Of a DNA stretch of 57,251 nt, positions 19,442 to 28,751 are shown piece by piece (the stretch's first letter is position 1; each line of letters starts with the position of its first letter). The stretch comes from Calditrichia bacterium (GTDB taxonomy: Bacteria > Calditrichota > Calditrichia > RBG-13-44-9 > J075), in the NCBI GenBank assembly GCA_028284905.1, contig JANQQU010000026.1:1-57251 (forward strand). Reading direction: 5' to 3'. Below the pieces are notes generated by a model. It saw only the letters and a program-made list of their open reading frames with translations, was not told where the DNA came from and made no database searches. The translations under genes were made by a program, and so were the position numbers.

Positions 19442-20146
19442 ATGATAATTCGGAAATATCTTGTAAGATTCCGCCGGTTCTTAACCTGGCGAAGCCTTAT
19501 CCTAACGATCTCGTTTGTGCTGCTTGCATCGGTATTGATGACGGCATTCTCCCACCATTTGGTATTAAACATGGCAGACGGCCGTGTTTATAACAACATT
19601 GACGAATTACCGGAAAATAATGTCGGTTTAGTGCTGGGCACCAGTAAATACGTTCAGGGAAATCGTCTGAATTTGTTTTTCCGGCACCGTATTGAGGCTG
19701 CCACTGAATTGTATCGGGCCGGAAAGATTAAGCACCTGTTGGTCAGTGGGGATAATGGCCGAAAAGATTATGATGAGCCGAGCGATATGCGCGATGCCCT
19801 GATCGCCAATGGGATTCCGGATTCCTGCATTACTTTGGATTATGCCGGCTTTCGTACGCTGGATTCGGTCGTTCGGGCAAACAGGGTTTTCGGTCAGAAA
19901 AAATTTACGGTAATCTCCCAGGAATTCCACAACTACCGGGCAGTGTTTATTGGACGGAAATATCAATGGGATGTTATTGGTTTCAATGCAAAATCGATTG
20001 GCTTTCGTTACTCTCCCTGGACGCAAATCCGGGAATACCTTGCCCGGGTGAATGCCGTGCTGGATGTTTACGTTTGGCATCGCCAGCCCCGGTTTCTCGG
20101 AGAACCGGTCTCGATTCCTTTCACCGACGCTCAGCCATCGAATTAA
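19442..20146 (+). CDS. sanA: SanA/ElyC/YdcF-family (DUF218) membrane protein
   Basis: A 234-residue protein with one N-terminal membrane helix (about 18-36) and a DUF218 domain outside the cytoplasm. Seen: VGLVLGTSKYV near 60-70, FRHRIEAATELYRAGK, LLVSGDNGRKDYDEP and a DYAGFRTLDSVVRA segment, all hallmarks of the SanA type. SanA affects envelope permeability and vancomycin sensitivity in enterics, though its biochemical activity remains poorly defined. It follows the foldase gene by 37 bases and precedes the BlaI-type regulator gene, placing it in the envelope series. Confidence 0.88.
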   Translation: MIIRKYLVRFRRFLTWRSLILTISFVLLASVLMTAFSHHLVLNMADGRVYNNIDELPENNVGLVLGTSKYVQGNRLNLFFRHRIEAATELYRAGKIKHLLVSGDNGRKDYDEPSDMRDALIANGIPDSCITLDYAGFRTLDSVVRANRVFGQKKFTVISQEFHNYRAVFIGRKYQWDVIGFNAKSIGFRYSPWTQIREYLARVNAVLDVYVWHRQPRFLGEPVSIPFTDAQPSN

Positions 20147-20173
20147 TCTTCCTGATGACAACGGTATTTGTAA

Positions 20174-20201
20174 CCAAACTTTTGCAGCGACGTAAGTTTG
20201 G
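20174..20201. promoter_or_regulatory. Inverted repeat before the BlaI-type regulator
   Basis: CCAAACTT at 20174-20181 and AAGTTTGG at 20194-20201 form a perfect 8-bp inverted repeat with a 12-base spacer, 20 bases before the regulator's ATG. It may be an operator for autoregulation or an RNA stem. It does not resemble the TACTA-type palindromes in front of the other BlaI gene. Confidence 0.4.
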
Positions 20202-20221
20202 AAAAAATACAGGTAAATATT

Positions 20222-20653
20222 ATGGCACTCGATTTCCGTTCGTTTACATTTAATCCGCATAAGAAAGGCCTGCGAAAAATTCTTGGTGATCTGGAGGCTG
20301 AAATTATGGAGATTGCCTGGAAGGATCAGGATTTTTTGGTCCGGGATATTTATGAGATTCTTAAGCGGAGACGAAAAATTGCTTACACGACCGTGATGAC
20401 GGTTATGTCCCGCCTGGCAGACAAAGGATTGCTGGTCAAAAAGAAGCAACGACAGGCGTATGTTTATAATGCCGCTGCCTCCCGGGATGAGTTTATGCAA
20501 TCGACCTTGAAGCAAATTATCAATGGTTTACTGGACGATTTTGCGACCCCTGTGATGAGCCAGTTTGTAGACCTGGTTGGTGATGAGAACCCGGCACGTA
20601 TTCATCAACTCGCCGAAATGATTGAAGCAAAAAAAAGGCAAAATGATGATTGA
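20222..20653 (+). CDS. BlaI/MecI/CopY-family transcriptional repressor
   Basis: A 143-residue winged-helix repressor. Seen: the DNA-binding domain with LEAEIMEIAWK near the N-terminus, TTVMTVMSRLADKGLL as recognition helix and beginning of the wing, and a C-terminal dimerisation helix region. In the bla/mec systems such a repressor is inactivated by proteolysis after its M56 partner is triggered. The partner gene overlaps it by 11 bases. I take the ATG at 20222 (MALDFRSF, AGGT upstream) rather than the TTG at 20198. Confidence 0.88.
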   Translation: MALDFRSFTFNPHKKGLRKILGDLEAEIMEIAWKDQDFLVRDIYEILKRRRKIAYTTVMTVMSRLADKGLLVKKKQRQAYVYNAAASRDEFMQSTLKQIINGLLDDFATPVMSQFVDLVGDENPARIHQLAEMIEAKKRQNDD

Positions 20654-21686
20654 TTGGCTGGCAGGCATTTTTAGCAAAGCCGTGGCAACATTGCTCTATA
20701 TTTTTACCAATCCGGTTTATTGCGAAGCGGATGATTTGCTGATGACCTTTAATCTTTTTCTCGGAGGATTCTGGCTTGGTAAGATAATATTGCATCACTT
20801 TGCGGTTTTTCGCCTGAAGAAAACCCACGCTCGTTTCAATGACAGTGAGTATGGCGATTTTCTGCTACGCTGTCGCGCGGTGGCGGATAGCCTCGGTTTA
20901 AAACGATTGCCACAAATGTTTACTTTTGAAAACCGCTTCCCATTCGTTTTTGTCACCGGATTCCTGAAACCGGCGTTGTTTCTTTCTCCAACCTTGTTAA
21001 ATCATCTCGATGAAAAAGAACAGCAGGCATTGCTGGTTCACGAGATGACCCACGTTAAACGAAAAGATAATCTTTATATCTGGATTCTCGATTCCCTCTT
21101 AATATTTCTGCCGGCTATCGTGGTACAAGTTGCTGCGGTTGGCTATGTGCATTATGCGCAAAATGCTTTATTTCAAACCCACCATGCCTGGTGGACTATC
21201 GGTTTGGCATTGCTGGTTCTTATTTCATTACGTCGAATACTCTGGCAGAAAATTCTGTTCTGGCGGGAATTGTCCTGCGATGACGTTGCTGTCGTTATCA
21301 CCCGGGAGCCGCTTACGCTGGCATCTTCAATCGTTAACGTCTGGAAGCTGTCACAGCAATTACCGGTTTATCGCTGGAGGGGCAATTTCGCATTGTCGCG
21401 GGGATTTATGGGGACCTCAAAAAATGTTGAATACCGGATTCGCCGTTTGCTGGATTACCGGATTCCTCGCTTCAAATTCTTTTTCGGTAAAATGATGCGG
21501 CTGATGCTCTTAGGAACGACAGCTTTCTTTCTCCTGCTGTCTGCATTTCTTTATTCCTATAGTGCGGATAAAATCAACGATAATTTAAGCGCGATGAAAA
21601 AAGTTTGTCCGCAAGAAAGCAGTCCTTTACCACCGGCCGAAACACCTTGCAAAAGAAGCTGCGGGGAAAACCGCAGCGCTTCCTGA
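20643..21686 (+). CDS. M56 (BlaR1-type) membrane metallopeptidase without sensor domain
   Basis: About 347 residues. Seen: several membrane helices, the zinc protease motif HEMTH at 133-137 from the ATG at 20643, and a second metal-ligand region WRELSCDDVAV. A membrane helix (LLGTTAFFLLLSAFLYSY) is followed by only about 40 tail residues containing three cysteines; the penicillin-binding sensor of true BlaR1 is absent. It overlaps the repressor gene, so the two are translationally coupled. In this type the signal must be read by the membrane part, the short tail or a partner. The two overlapping ATGs (20643, 20646) cannot be separated. Confidence 0.85.
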   Translation: MMIDWLAGIFSKAVATLLYIFTNPVYCEADDLLMTFNLFLGGFWLGKIILHHFAVFRLKKTHARFNDSEYGDFLLRCRAVADSLGLKRLPQMFTFENRFPFVFVTGFLKPALFLSPTLLNHLDEKEQQALLVHEMTHVKRKDNLYIWILDSLLIFLPAIVVQVAAVGYVHYAQNALFQTHHAWWTIGLALLVLISLRRILWQKILFWRELSCDDVAVVITREPLTLASSIVNVWKLSQQLPVYRWRGNFALSRGFMGTSKNVEYRIRRLLDYRIPRFKFFFGKMMRLMLLGTTAFFLLLSAFLYSYSADKINDNLSAMKKVCPQESSPLPPAETPCKRSCGENRSAS

Positions 21687-21738
21687 TTTACCATTTTATA
21701 GTGGGCTTCGAAAAGAAATACAGAAAATAACTTTAGCT

Positions 21739-21820
21739 GTCATCGCGAGGCGCTTTTCCGAAGCGATCCCATAGGTGCATGCAACGAAGAGATCGCTTCG
21801 GAAAAGCGCCTCGCGATGAC
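21739..21820. repeat. MITE-like perfect 29-bp inverted repeat
   Basis: Two perfect 29-base complementary arms, 21739-21767 and 21792-21820, flank a 24-base centre. The arms begin GTCATCGCGAGG and contain CGAAGCGAT, which resembles from memory the GTCAT(T/C)GCGAGG repeats dispersed in many bacterial genomes. It lies between two convergent genes, where it would also act as a bidirectional transcription block. No ORF lies in it. Confidence 0.8.
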
Positions 21821-21839
21821 GGATTAACTACGCAAATGA

Positions 21840-24224
21840 TCACTCCTCCCGAATAGCATCGACGGGATTTGCTGTTGTAATCCGGTAAATCTGCGCGGCA
21901 ACAGTTAATGTCGCACCGACTAATGCCAGAATAGCAGCATTGATAAATGGCGTCGCATTAATTTCGACGTAATAGACCCAGATGTTTTTCAGCATTGTGT
22001 CCATCATAAAATATCCCATTGCCGAAGCGAGCACGGAAGCAATAACCAATAAGGCCAGGAATTCTGTGGAAATTAAACGGCCGATATTTAGCATGGACGC
22101 ACCGAGCACTTTTCGAATACCAATCTCCTTGAAGCGACGGGAAATGTTCAGAGAAACCAGGGCATACAGTCCCATCCCGGCAATTAATAAACTGATGATG
22201 GCGACGTACTGACTAACCAGGCGAATGCTGGTATTAACCATAATGGCAGTGGATTGGAGTTCATCGATAAACATGCCCTCGTAGGGAAGATGGGGAAATA
22301 CTGCCTTCCACTCGTCCTGCAAATAGCTGTTGATCTTCTGCAAATCCTGAGAGGCGAATTTAACAATAGCGTAGCGGTATTTTTCTTCCGGAACATAGCG
22401 CATCATCGCCGGCGGCACTTTGTCCCATAATCCATTGAAGTGAAAGTCTTTTACCACACCGATTACATAATAAGTCAACTCGCCATCCGCAGTGGTGTAA
22501 ACAACGGATTGATCCAATGGTTGGTCGAATCCCATTTCCCGTGCCATCGTTTCGTTGATGATTATTTTCTCTTCATCTGTTTTCAGGGCGTGGTCAAACA
22601 TGCGGCCTTCTTTTAGCTCGAATCCCTGGGTTGTGAAGTAATTTTCCCCGATGTCAAATATGGAAACTTCCGCTTCCTTTTCACCAACTTTGATATTCCG
22701 ATTCATCCAGGACATACCGACAGAACTGCGGGAGCCGGCAACAGCGGCAATTTCCGGATGATCTTTGATAGCGGATTTAAATCGTTGATAATGCTCACCG
22801 CTGCGTACCGGAATAGCAATCAGCTGTTCTTTATCGAAGCCAAGATCAAAATCTTCAATAAAATCTGCATTCCGGTTCATAACCAGGCCGCTGATAATAC
22901 CATTGATCGCCAGGGCAAACTGCAGCGTGAGCAGAACCCGGATGAGCGGATTGGTGCCACCAAATTTTTGTTTGCCGTGGAAAATGTGGATCGGATTGAA
23001 TTTGCTGATGTAGAGTGCAGGATAAGCACCGGCAGCGATGCCGGTAAATGCCAGAAGAAGCGCGAGAAAGCCGATGAGATCGTAGCTCTCTGAAAAATCG
23101 ATGCCCAGAGTCACCAGTGGCCACAGGCTGTCGTAATAGGGGACAAAGATATATTTACTGATTAATACGCCAACAAAGAGAGAAAAAGTACAGAGCAACA
23201 AGTTTTCGCCGATAAACTGTATTATCAATTGCCCGCGCATTCCGCCCATTACTTTTCGAACGCCAATTTCTTTCAGGCGCCGAGCCGAGGAGGCGATTGA
23301 GGTATTTACAAAGTTAAAACAGGCCAGCAAGAGAACTAACATCGCAATAATTGATGGTGCTATGATGGAAACCGGCGGCATCGGATTTTGAAATGGTTCT
23401 CCCCGCAAAAAGCTGGATTGATTCGCTACTTCTTTAAACGGCAGGAGGTAAAATCCTTCGGTGGGCCAGTCCGGATTGGCATTATTGGTGATCTCCAGGT
23501 AGCCTTCAAGTTTGCTTTCGATGCTGGCCGGTAAAACATTTTGATCGATTTTAATAATGGTTGCCCGGGACCAGCGCCCACCCCAATCTTCCGGATCGGA
23601 TCCGTACATCTGTTGAATGTTCGCAAAGGGGAGATAGATATCTCCGCGGATGCTGGAGTTGAGGGGAATATTCTCGATAACGCCCTGCACCAAAAACTCA
23701 ACGTATTTTTCTCCGTCAGGACTTAAAGAAACTTGTTGCCCGATTGGAGAAACATCGCCAAAGTATTTCTCGGCGATTTCCCGGGTAATGACGATGGCGC
23801 TTTTATCGCCGAGTGCCTGTAAATCGCCCTGTATTAACGGAAATTCGAACATCGTCCAGAAATCAGTATCGTTGAAGTAAAAGGTCTCATTAAAAACCTT
23901 ATCTCCATGCTTCATAATACCGCCGCTGCGCCAGATGCGTGTTAGCTGCTCGATGCCGGGAACGTCTTTGCGTAGGGCATCCGCCAGCGGCATCGGGGCC
24001 ATTGTCCAGTTTTGCCGGCGATCATTACTGATTTTGTGCGTATTAACGAGATAGATGTTGTCACTATCTTTATGGAAGCTGTCGAAACTGTCGCTGAAGC
24101 GAAAGTTAACGTAAGCAGTGATGCAACAGGCGATGGCAACCGCCAGCCCAAAGATGTTGATGAGCGTAAATGTCCGGTTTTTGATCAGATTCCGGATACC
24201 AATCTTTAAATAGCTTTGAAGCAT
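21840..24224 (-). CDS. MacB/FtsX-type ABC transporter permease (long form)
   Basis: A 794-residue permease with eight membrane helices in two halves. Each half has a MacB_PCD periplasmic domain followed by an FtsX domain. The first helix lies at about 20-42, a core group at about 285-430, and the last group at about 675-785, ending ITTANPVDAIREE. The repeated signatures RRLKEIGVRKVMGG (about 320) and RRFKEIGIRKVLGA (about 690) mark the two halves. No ATPase gene is adjacent. AGGTG precedes the ATG. Paralogues at 24354 and 52873 share the layout. Such proteins in FCB bacteria are usually annotated as efflux or lipoprotein-release permeases; the substrate is unknown. Confidence 0.9.
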   Translation of the reverse strand: MLQSYLKIGIRNLIKNRTFTLINIFGLAVAIACCITAYVNFRFSDSFDSFHKDSDNIYLVNTHKISNDRRQNWTMAPMPLADALRKDVPGIEQLTRIWRSGGIMKHGDKVFNETFYFNDTDFWTMFEFPLIQGDLQALGDKSAIVITREIAEKYFGDVSPIGQQVSLSPDGEKYVEFLVQGVIENIPLNSSIRGDIYLPFANIQQMYGSDPEDWGGRWSRATIIKIDQNVLPASIESKLEGYLEITNNANPDWPTEGFYLLPFKEVANQSSFLRGEPFQNPMPPVSIIAPSIIAMLVLLLACFNFVNTSIASSARRLKEIGVRKVMGGMRGQLIIQFIGENLLLCTFSLFVGVLISKYIFVPYYDSLWPLVTLGIDFSESYDLIGFLALLLAFTGIAAGAYPALYISKFNPIHIFHGKQKFGGTNPLIRVLLTLQFALAINGIISGLVMNRNADFIEDFDLGFDKEQLIAIPVRSGEHYQRFKSAIKDHPEIAAVAGSRSSVGMSWMNRNIKVGEKEAEVSIFDIGENYFTTQGFELKEGRMFDHALKTDEEKIIINETMAREMGFDQPLDQSVVYTTADGELTYYVIGVVKDFHFNGLWDKVPPAMMRYVPEEKYRYAIVKFASQDLQKINSYLQDEWKAVFPHLPYEGMFIDELQSTAIMVNTSIRLVSQYVAIISLLIAGMGLYALVSLNISRRFKEIGIRKVLGASMLNIGRLISTEFLALLVIASVLASAMGYFMMDTMLKNIWVYYVEINATPFINAAILALVGATLTVAAQIYRITTANPVDAIREE

Positions 24225-24300
24225 ACCCGCACCTCAAATTTTGATTGAATTTTTGCCGCCTCTCCGCAGCTTATTTGAGAATACTTGAATATTAACTAAA

Positions 24301-24342
24301 GACGCGTCACGGTAATCCCGGGGTGAATTGCCGTAACGCGTC
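24301..24342. other. Inverted repeat between the two permease genes
   Basis: A 16-base arm GACGCGTCACGGTAAT pairs with 24327-24342 with one mismatch and one G-U. On the minus strand it is followed by TTTAGTTAAT, giving a weak terminator or an mRNA-processing stem between the genes at 24354 and 24224. Confidence 0.55.
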
Positions 24343-24353
24343 CGGGAGTTTGC

Positions 24354-26780
24354 TTATTCGTGCCTTAAGGCATTAATGGGGTTGGTTAATGCTGCCTTAA
24401 TTGCCTGGTAGCCAATTGTCAAAACTGCAATCAGCAGTGCGAGAATGCCGCTCAGTCCGATGGTCAAAAAACTGACATCAATACGATAGGCAAAATCCTG
24501 CAACCAGCTGCCGGCGCTAAAATAGGCGATCGGCGCAGCAATAATAAAAGCGATAGCAATTAGTAATATGAAGTCTTTTAGTAAAAGATTTACGATCATC
24601 GGAACGGTCGCGCCCAGTGCCTTGCGGACACCGATCTCTTTCGTACGTTGTTCGGCGATAAATGAAGCCAGTCCAAAAAGGCCCAGGCAGGCAATAAGCA
24701 CCGATAAAACCGCGAAAATAGTGAAGATCTCGCTTAAGCGTTTTTCCGAGCGATACAAGGCATCCAGCGATTCATCGAGAAATTGATAGCTAAACAGCTG
24801 GTTCGGAGCAAATGATTTCCATTCGCTGGCGATAAAATCGATGGTTTCGGAGATATTCCCGGATTGCAGCCTTACCAGCAGGAAGTTGGTCTGGAAGTTG
24901 GTGTAGCTGAGCACCAGCGGGGTAATCTCCTGATGCAGGGATTGAAAGTGAATATCTTTCATGACGCCAATGATTCTGCCGTTGAAATTATTCTCGGGAG
25001 TTTGCCCGATCATCACGAGATCTTTATCAATGGCATCTTCCTGCCAACCAAGGCGTTCCGCTGCTGCTTCGTTGATAATAAAAGCGGTGCTGTCAGTTTT
25101 CATATCGGCCGAAAAATTTCTGCCGGCGATAATTTCAATGTCCAGCGTAGGAATATATGCCTCGTCGGTAAATATTGGAGACATTAACAAGGTGCCTTCT
25201 CCACCGCTGCTGTTGCCGGGTTGATAAGCGGTGTTGCCAATAATGCCGCCGGGAATATTGCTGGTGGCAGTGACGTTGACGATGCCACTGTGCTGGCGCA
25301 AAGCTTCTGCAAACGACTTCTGCTGATTTTGAAGCGAACCGGCCCGTTGAATAACCAATACATGTTCTTTCTCGAAGCCAAGGCGTTTGTTCTGCATATA
25401 TTGTAACTGATTGTAAACAACAACAGTGCCGACGATGAGAATAATCGAAAGCGTAAACTGAAAAATAACCAGCCCGTTGCGAAGCACTGTGCTTCTGCCA
25501 CCGGCTTTTAGCTTCCCTTTTAATACAGAGACCGGTTGGAAAGCAGAGAGAAAAAGCGCCGGATAGCTACCGGCAATAATGCCCACGAGTAGACCGAGGA
25601 GCATAAAGCCGGGAATTATCAGGTTGCCATCAAAATATTGAAAATCGATTTGTTTATCGGCCAGTTGATTAAAATAGGGGAGTGCTAATTCAATCAATAT
25701 GAGGGCTAGTCCCAGGGCAACGAAAGTGATAAATATAGATTCGCTGAGGAACTGAAAAACCAGATGCAGCCGGTTGGAGCCCATTACCTTGCGCATACCA
25801 ACCTCTTTCGCACGGCGAGCGGAGCGGGCGGTGGATAGATTCATAAAGTTGATACAAGCAATCAAAATCAGGAAAGCAGCAACAACCATAAAAATATAAA
25901 TATAGGCGATATTGCTGTTCGGCGCGATTTCGTATTCCATGTTGGAATTGAGATGAATGCCCGGCATCGACTGTAAATTGTAATGGAACTTATTCCCAGC
26001 TTCAATAAACTGATCGATATCGACACCCATGGCCATTTTGATTTGCGGGCCGGCATATTTTTTGAAAAGCGCCGGCAGCTTAGCTTCGACCATTTCCGGG
26101 GTGGTGTTTTCTTTTAGCACGACATATGTCATATAATTATTGCTAATCCAGATCGTATTTCGGCTGTCTGGCAGCGTGCTCATTGATGCAAGAATGTCGT
26201 AGTGGAAATGGGTGTTATGGGGAGGATCGTTCGTGACGCCGGTTACCTGAAAACGGGCGGTATCGCCAACAATTAGGGTGGCACCGAGCGGGTCTTCTTC
26301 TCCGAAATATCGTTTGGCGGTAGATTCAGTCAATACCAGGGAATTTGGTGCGGTAAGGGCTTTTTTCGGATCGCCCTGCAGAAAATTTATTGCGAACACT
26401 TCGGTGATATTGGAATCCACCAGCATAAATCGTTTTTCGACAAATCCCTTTTCGCCATAACGTATTTGCGTTTCACCGGAAAATGGCTGCAGTCGGGTTG
26501 CTATCTCTATTTCCGGAATTTCTTCAACCAGCACGGCGGCCATTGGCGCTGGCGTTATCGGGGCGTGAAGCTCGCTGCCCATGATGTTTGCATCGAGAAC
26601 AAGGCGCCAGGTGCGATCAGCTTTCGGATGATATTTATCGTAAGAAAGCTCGTCGCGCACGAATAAAACAATTAAAGTAAAACAGGCAAGGCCGATCGCC
26701 AAACCAAGAATGTTGATCAGGGAATAACCCCGATATTTTAAGATGTTGCGGAAGGCAATTTTCAGGTAACTGCGTATCAT
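24354..26780 (-). CDS. MacB/FtsX-type ABC transporter permease (long form)
   Basis: An 808-residue paralogue of the neighbouring permease, with the same two-half layout: an opening helix (about 20-42), periplasmic MacB_PCD domain, helices at about 285-430 around the RRAKEVGMRKVMG motif, a second periplasmic domain and terminal helices around EQRTKEIGVRKALGA, ending NPINALRHE. GAGGGG precedes the start. It lies 192 bases downstream of the M56 gene and 129 bases upstream of the next permease, all on the minus strand. No ATP-binding subunit is encoded nearby, so one encoded elsewhere must energise it, if it is energised at all. Confidence 0.9.
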   Translation of the reverse strand: MIRSYLKIAFRNILKYRGYSLINILGLAIGLACFTLIVLFVRDELSYDKYHPKADRTWRLVLDANIMGSELHAPITPAPMAAVLVEEIPEIEIATRLQPFSGETQIRYGEKGFVEKRFMLVDSNITEVFAINFLQGDPKKALTAPNSLVLTESTAKRYFGEEDPLGATLIVGDTARFQVTGVTNDPPHNTHFHYDILASMSTLPDSRNTIWISNNYMTYVVLKENTTPEMVEAKLPALFKKYAGPQIKMAMGVDIDQFIEAGNKFHYNLQSMPGIHLNSNMEYEIAPNSNIAYIYIFMVVAAFLILIACINFMNLSTARSARRAKEVGMRKVMGSNRLHLVFQFLSESIFITFVALGLALILIELALPYFNQLADKQIDFQYFDGNLIIPGFMLLGLLVGIIAGSYPALFLSAFQPVSVLKGKLKAGGRSTVLRNGLVIFQFTLSIILIVGTVVVYNQLQYMQNKRLGFEKEHVLVIQRAGSLQNQQKSFAEALRQHSGIVNVTATSNIPGGIIGNTAYQPGNSSGGEGTLLMSPIFTDEAYIPTLDIEIIAGRNFSADMKTDSTAFIINEAAAERLGWQEDAIDKDLVMIGQTPENNFNGRIIGVMKDIHFQSLHQEITPLVLSYTNFQTNFLLVRLQSGNISETIDFIASEWKSFAPNQLFSYQFLDESLDALYRSEKRLSEIFTIFAVLSVLIACLGLFGLASFIAEQRTKEIGVRKALGATVPMIVNLLLKDFILLIAIAFIIAAPIAYFSAGSWLQDFAYRIDVSFLTIGLSGILALLIAVLTIGYQAIKAALTNPINALRHE

Positions 26781-26918
26781 ATGGTCCCCTCATCAGTAGA
26801 TTGATTAATCAGGTCGTACATACGCACTACGGGGAATGTGTTGGGAAGATTCGTTTTTGGGGGAATTCGGCGGTTTGCTTAAGATGCTTGTTAGAGATCG
26901 GGAGAATTTTAGGCCGAA

Positions 26919-26954
26919 CTCCTCGCTCCGGAGAAACCGCTGCTGAGCGAGGAG
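26919..26954. other. 10-bp inverted repeat downstream of the M56 gene
   Basis: CTCCTCGCTC at 26919-26928 and GAGCGAGGAG at 26945-26954 are perfectly complementary, 18 bases beyond the stop codon of the minus-strand M56 gene. No T run follows, so termination would be partial. A small palindrome TGATTAATCA lies at 26802-26811 just ahead of the permease gene. Confidence 0.5.
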
Positions 26955-26972
26955 AAAGCAAATAAAGCACTG

Positions 26973-28751
26973 TTATTTTTCGTTGTTGAAATTAAAGTAA
27001 TAATCGTCGCCGGAAAGTTTATGACCGGTAATTTCACCAACGAGATCCTCATACTTACCAATATCTGCATCAGTGATTTTTCTCTCGTTCACTTTGATGT
27101 AATCCTTGCACAATTCGAAAGCAAACGTTTTCTCGCTGCGATTTAAATAACCATCTTCCAGTAAAGCTTTATAAAGGGATTCGCTTAATTCTGTCTCAAT
27201 GCCTTTCAATCGTTGTTCTTCTTTATCCAGGTATGCACGCTGTTCATCAAGCTTCTTACGGAGCTGCATCATTTCCCGCTTTCTTTCCTTGATATTCAAC
27301 GACATGCCTTCCCGTATTCTCTCTTGCTCTCTTTTTATTAACGCTTGCTGTTTCTCCATCGCCAGTTGGGATTGCCGGCGAAGTTTTTCCTGCTTTTTAA
27401 GCAGTTCCGTTTCCAGCTTCATCCGCTCTTTTTCGGCCATCTGCAATTGTTTTTGGTGGTCTTTCGATAGCCGCTGCATATTTTTTTCAGCTTGAAGCTG
27501 ATACTTCATTAATTCCCTCTCCTGATCTTTCATCAATGCCAACTGTTCTTTTTCGAGCTTTTTTTGCACTGCCATCAATTCTTTTTCCTGTAATCGCAGC
27601 ATCTCTTCATGTGCTTCCATTTCAGCAAATTTTTCCGTCCACCGACGATATTCTTCACTATCCTTAGGATACACCGAGCGTTTACCGTCTTCAATGACAA
27701 CCACACGTTCGTCATCAATTGTTACTTCATATTGATCGGATATGAAAGTACGCTTATCGCCATCGCCTTCCTCCGCCGCGTTCAGGGCGCTGAAGGTAAT
27801 CGCGAGAAAGCTGCAGAGGATTATAGACATCGTAACCCACTGGCGATAAATCGCGCGGGAGGGGAAGTAGTTTTCTTTCATGATCAAAATCCTTTTTTTA
27901 AGTTGGGATGATTGGTTAAAAAATGGTACTACCGGGGAAAGGGGCGAAGGCACATTTAGCAAGCCGGTAACGGCAAGCAGTGTTTCTGCATATGCCTTCT
28001 TTTCCACACCCGGCTGTTGCAGAACCGCGCGGTCGCAAAGCATTTCCCGCTTTTCATCGATCAGGCGATCGTTGAGGTGAATCAGCGGGTTGTAGATAAA
28101 GAGAATGCGCACCAATTTCTGGAAAAGATTTACCAGGAAATCGTGACGTTGAATATGAATCAATTCATGACGGATAATCATTTCGATCTGCAATTCATTC
28201 AGCTTCTCCGGGTAATCTTCCGGTAAAACGATATAGCCGCGGCGGAAGCCAAAACTGAAGGGGCTCTTAAAAAAGCGGGTCAATACAATACGGACATCCC
28301 GTTTGATATTTTGCTTTTCCTGGATGCGCTTAAGAATCATCAGAGGGCCTTCCCGGTCCGTGCGAATAACGCTGAATAATGCCAGGAACTGCTGGAGAAA
28401 GCGCAGAAGCACCAGACTAACGATTGCAGCGACGGCGAAGGGGAGAGCGGCAAGTCGCCAATGTGCCTCGGGAGGTTGCGCAGCCAAAATTTCTGGTGCA
28501 GTGCTATTATAAAAAATACTGTAACTGAATTGCGCTGGCGTAGCGCTGCTTTCAGGATTATTGATAAACAGCAGAGAAATTGCTACTGCAATCGGCAAAT
28601 AGAGTTGTAGTAAAAGATGCGTATTGTATTGCCAACGGATATCCATTCGCCGGGAGAACAGGTAAATGAATCCGAAGCCGGCTGCCCAAATCAGGTTGAC
28701 TTGCAAAAAATAAAAAAGGATCGCCTGTTGATCTTGTAAAATAGTTTCCAT
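26973..28751 (-). CDS. M56 (BlaR1-type) metallopeptidase with a long coiled-coil tail
   Basis: A 592-residue protein. Three N-terminal membrane helices, the zinc protease motif HELIH at 195-199, the further ligand region EKREMLCDRAVL and a fourth membrane helix at about 304-325 match BlaR1/MecR1. Beyond it, where BlaR1 carries a penicillin-binding sensor, this protein has a charged region of about 165 residues (about 366-535) rich in Glu, Lys, Gln, Met and Leu, predicted coiled coil, and then a small C-terminal domain. By topology this part is periplasmic. Its start overlaps the repressor's stop by one base (TAATG). The coiled coil may sense envelope strain or bind a partner; this is inference. 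Confidence 0.87.
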   Translation of the reverse strand: METILQDQQAILFYFLQVNLIWAAGFGFIYLFSRRMDIRWQYNTHLLLQLYLPIAVAISLLFINNPESSATPAQFSYSIFYNSTAPEILAAQPPEAHWRLAALPFAVAAIVSLVLLRFLQQFLALFSVIRTDREGPLMILKRIQEKQNIKRDVRIVLTRFFKSPFSFGFRRGYIVLPEDYPEKLNELQIEMIIRHELIHIQRHDFLVNLFQKLVRILFIYNPLIHLNDRLIDEKREMLCDRAVLQQPGVEKKAYAETLLAVTGLLNVPSPLSPVVPFFNQSSQLKKRILIMKENYFPSRAIYRQWVTMSIILCSFLAITFSALNAAEEGDGDKRTFISDQYEVTIDDERVVVIEDGKRSVYPKDSEEYRRWTEKFAEMEAHEEMLRLQEKELMAVQKKLEKEQLALMKDQERELMKYQLQAEKNMQRLSKDHQKQLQMAEKERMKLETELLKKQEKLRRQSQLAMEKQQALIKREQERIREGMSLNIKERKREMMQLRKKLDEQRAYLDKEEQRLKGIETELSESLYKALLEDGYLNRSEKTFAFELCKDYIKVNERKITDADIGKYEDLVGEITGHKLSGDDYYFNFNNEK

